From Flavobacteriales bacterium (GTDB taxonomy: Bacteria; Bacteroidota; Bacteroidia; Flavobacteriales_D; Crocinitomicaceae): a stretch of 45,209 bases of DNA. Both the position numbers and the translations under genes were made by a program. The first letter of the stretch is position 1. Each line of letters starts with the position of its first letter. Of this stretch, positions 43,255 to 45,209 are shown in pieces. The stretch is from assembly GCA_947380375.1 (NCBI GenBank), contig CANCQX010000007.1, positions 1 to 45,209 on the forward strand, given 5' to 3'. The notes beneath the pieces are model-generated. The model worked only from the letters and a program-made list of their open reading frames with translations. It had not been told where the DNA came from and did not search any database.

Positions 43255-45209
43255 ATGCGTAATAAAGGATTTTTTTGGTTTTTAACGGTATTATTGACGG
43301 CAGTTTGTGTCTATCAACTATCGTTTACATGGGTAGCTACTTCAACTGAGAACAAGGCGGACAAAGAGGCTGATGTACGTTTAGAAGAGTTAATTGCTGA
43401 AGCAAATAAAAATGGCGGCATCGCTTATTTACCTAATAATACGAAAGTTGATTTTTCTCAACCTGAAGCAAGAGAAATAGCTAAAGGTGCTTTTGTAAAT
43501 CAAATATTAAAAGAAAAAGCTGAAACACCAGTTTATCCAATTTTCGGATCAACATTTCAAGATGTTAAGAAAAGAAGTTTAGCTTTTGGTCTTGATTTAG
43601 TGGGTGGTATGAGTGTTACTCTTGAGATTTCAATTCCTGACTTAGTTAAAAGTTATGCAAGAAATGAAAGAGATACTCAATTCAAAAAACCTTTTGATAG
43701 AGCATTAAGTCGTCATAATTCTACAGGTGGAGATTTTATTTCTTTGTTTCAAGAGGAAAATGAAAAAATTAATGGAAAACTTCCTTTGGTTAGATTATTA
43801 TCAATTGAAGAAGTAAGTGAATTAAACATTAACTCTTCAAATAGTGATGTAATTAAATTCTTAAGAGAAAAAGCTGCAAGTTCAATGGATGGTGTTGAAC
43901 AAATCATGGAGCGTCGTATCAATCAATTTGGTGTTGCTCAACCAAACATTCAAAAAGACCCTCTTAAAAATCGTTTATATATTGAATTACCTGGTGTTCA
44001 GGATGAAGCTACAGTTGCTGACAGATTACAATCTACAGCAAATCTTCAATTCTTTGAAACATACCAAGCAAATGAAATTGGTGCTCAATGGAAACAAGCT
44101 GCTGACATATCTAAACAAAAAGAAATTTCTGAAGATGATTTAGCTAAAATTGAATCTGATACATTAAGTAATGATTCTATCAAAAAAGACTCTTCTAAAG
44201 TTGAATCTCTTGAATCTTTGACTAGTAACTTAAATTCAACAACAAAAGGATTGGGTGATTTGGTTAAAAATGCAGGAAACTATTCAATTGGATATGTAAC
44301 TGCTGAAAATAAATCTGCGGTTGATGTTTTATTAAGAAGAAACGATGTATTGGCTGTATTTCCTTCAGATTTAAAATTCATGTGGTCAGCAGAATTAGAA
44401 TCTATTTCTACTAAAACAAAAGAAATGGCTTACACATTGTATGCTGTTAAAATACCTGATAATGGAAAAGCTAGAGTTGGTGGAACAGATATAAAATCTG
44501 CGTCAACTGGTTTTGACCAAGGAAGTTCATTAATTACTGTTGATCTTTCAATGTCTGAAGCAGGTGCTGAAAAATGGGGACAAATGACTTCTGAAAATGT
44601 TGACAAAATTATCGCTATAACAATGGATAATGTTGTTTACAGTGCACCAAGAGTTATCAATGCGATTACAGGTGGAAATACTCAAATTTCAGGAAGTTTT
44701 ACAGTTGATGAAGCAAAAGGATTGGCTGGGTTATTAAACGGCGGTGCTTTACCTGCTCCATGTGTTATTAAAGAACAAACTAAAGTAGGACCAACAATCG
44801 GAGCTGAAAACTCAAGAGCAGGTTTAATTTCTTTTGGATTTGCATTTTTAGCAGTATTAATATACATGTATTTTTACTATGGAAAAGCAGGTATGGCAGC
44901 AAATATTGCTTTAACAGTAAACGTAATTTTAATTTTCGGTTGTTTAGCATCTTTTGGAGCTGTTTTAACTTTAGCGGGTATTGCTGGTATCGTTTTAACA
45001 ATTGGTACTGCGGTAGATGCAAATATCTTGATTTTCGAACGTATTCGTGAGGAACAAGCTAGAGGAGTTGGAATAGACGACTCTTTAAATAGAGGTTTTA
45101 GTAAAGCACTTCCTGCAATTATTGATGCTAACGTAACTCACTTATTGGTTGCGATTATCTTGAAAGTTTTCGGAAAAGGTGAAATTGAATCATTTGCAAC
45201 TACATTGAT
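43255..45209 (+). CDS. secD: Protein translocase subunit SecD(F), 3' end outside the window
   Basis: The first 651 residues of a SecD-type protein, still open at the window edge. SecD and SecF use the proton gradient to pull proteins through SecYEG. Helix 1 (about 5-27) is followed by the P1 domain with LAFGLDLVGGMSVTLEI near residue 118, an extended periplasmic insert rich in K, S and D (about 295-345), and VVYSAPRVINAITGG near 462. Helices then begin at about 523, and TIGTAVDANILIFERIREE carries the conserved D and N of the proton path. In Bacteroidota SecD and SecF are usually one polypeptide of about 1000 residues, so a SecF half probably follows. The ATG at 43255 is preceded by a consensus promoter. 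Confidence 0.95.
   Translation, partial: MRNKGFFWFLTVLLTAVCVYQLSFTWVATSTENKADKEADVRLEELIAEANKNGGIAYLPNNTKVDFSQPEAREIAKGAFVNQILKEKAETPVYPIFGSTFQDVKKRSLAFGLDLVGGMSVTLEISIPDLVKSYARNERDTQFKKPFDRALSRHNSTGGDFISLFQEENEKINGKLPLVRLLSIEEVSELNINSSNSDVIKFLREKAASSMDGVEQIMERRINQFGVAQPNIQKDPLKNRLYIELPGVQDEATVADRLQSTANLQFFETYQANEIGAQWKQAADISKQKEISEDDLAKIESDTLSNDSIKKDSSKVESLESLTSNLNSTTKGLGDLVKNAGNYSIGYVTAENKSAVDVLLRRNDVLAVFPSDLKFMWSAELESISTKTKEMAYTLYAVKIPDNGKARVGGTDIKSASTGFDQGSSLITVDLSMSEAGAEKWGQMTSENVDKIIAITMDNVVYSAPRVINAITGGNTQISGSFTVDEAKGLAGLLNGGALPAPCVIKEQTKVGPTIGAENSRAGLISFGFAFLAVLIYMYFYYGKAGMAANIALTVNVILIFGCLASFGAVLTLAGIAGIVLTIGTAVDANILIFERIREEQARGVGIDDSLNRGFSKALPAIIDANVTHLLVAIILKVFGKGEIESFATTL

Noticed and set aside
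43889-45022. Several 60-85 codon frames inside the last gene
   Set aside because: All are shadows of the secD(F) reading frame, which is continuous from 43255 to the window edge.

Overview
The window is a chromosomal segment of a member of the Bacteroidota, most likely order Flavobacteriales. The evidence is consistent: strongly A+T-rich DNA; TAnnTTTG-type -7 promoter boxes, in several cases with a TTG about 20 bp upstream; no obvious Shine-Dalgarno sequences; two secreted proteins ending in the gliding-motility-associated (type IX secretion, type B) C-terminal domain; a SecD(F) gene of the Bacteroidota type; a BshC (bacillithiol) gene; and FKBP-type lipoproteins resembling GldI. No plasmid, phage, transposase, tRNA, rRNA or CRISPR signature was seen. 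It reads as ordinary chromosome with one locally disturbed spot at about 9.4-10.85 kb.

Layout. 0-9.2 kb: a secreted GH2 beta-mannosidase (-); a YciO-like/class I amidotransferase pair (+, overlapping starts); then on the minus strand a tight set of a PD40/OmpA envelope protein, a DEDDh exonuclease and an FAH-family enzyme; then a 2-oxoacid dehydrogenase E2. The first 173 bases are A+T-rich with no gene I can support. 9.2-11.1 kb: a secreted leucine-rich-repeat protein flanked by direct copies of a 40-bp repeat and followed by the wreck of a second copy of its own gene, then the SRP RNA gene on the minus strand with a textbook promoter. 11.1-17.2 kb: ferredoxin and acyl-CoA reductase (divergent), a membrane J-domain/TerB-like protein, and the pyrG-yidC pair. 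17.2-24.5 kb: an 1106-residue SprB-repeat protein, then a minus-strand run of TPR protein, ComA-like phosphosulfolactate synthase, seven-bladed WD40 protein and a TIGR02117-type membrane protein. 24.5-28.4 kb: a DEAD-box helicase with an RGG-rich tail followed by TypA/BipA. 28.6-33.6 kb (+): BshC, a TonB-dependent receptor and a small membrane protein. 33.6-38.7 kb (-): M23/LysM peptidase, two FKBP lipoproteins and a second type B T9SS cargo. 38.8-43.1 kb (-): YwbE, two more DEAD-box helicases, a class IV aminotransferase and a rhomboid protease. 43.2 kb to the end (+): SecD(F), cut by the window edge.

How the genes fit together. Much of the content concerns making and exporting envelope proteins: SRP RNA, YidC and SecD(F) for insertion and translocation; FKBP lipoproteins for periplasmic folding; M23/LysM and OmpA-domain proteins at the peptidoglycan; TonB receptor and T9SS cargo at the outer membrane and surface. 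A second theme is RNA handling (three DEAD-box helicases, TypA, YwbE), which would suit growth in the cold, though that is only an inference. The best candidates for undescribed biology are the operator-like palindromes before secD(F), the translationally coupled ComA/WD40/TIGR02117 operon, the YciO-amidotransferase pair, and the duplicated-then-decayed LRR locus with its flanking repeats.
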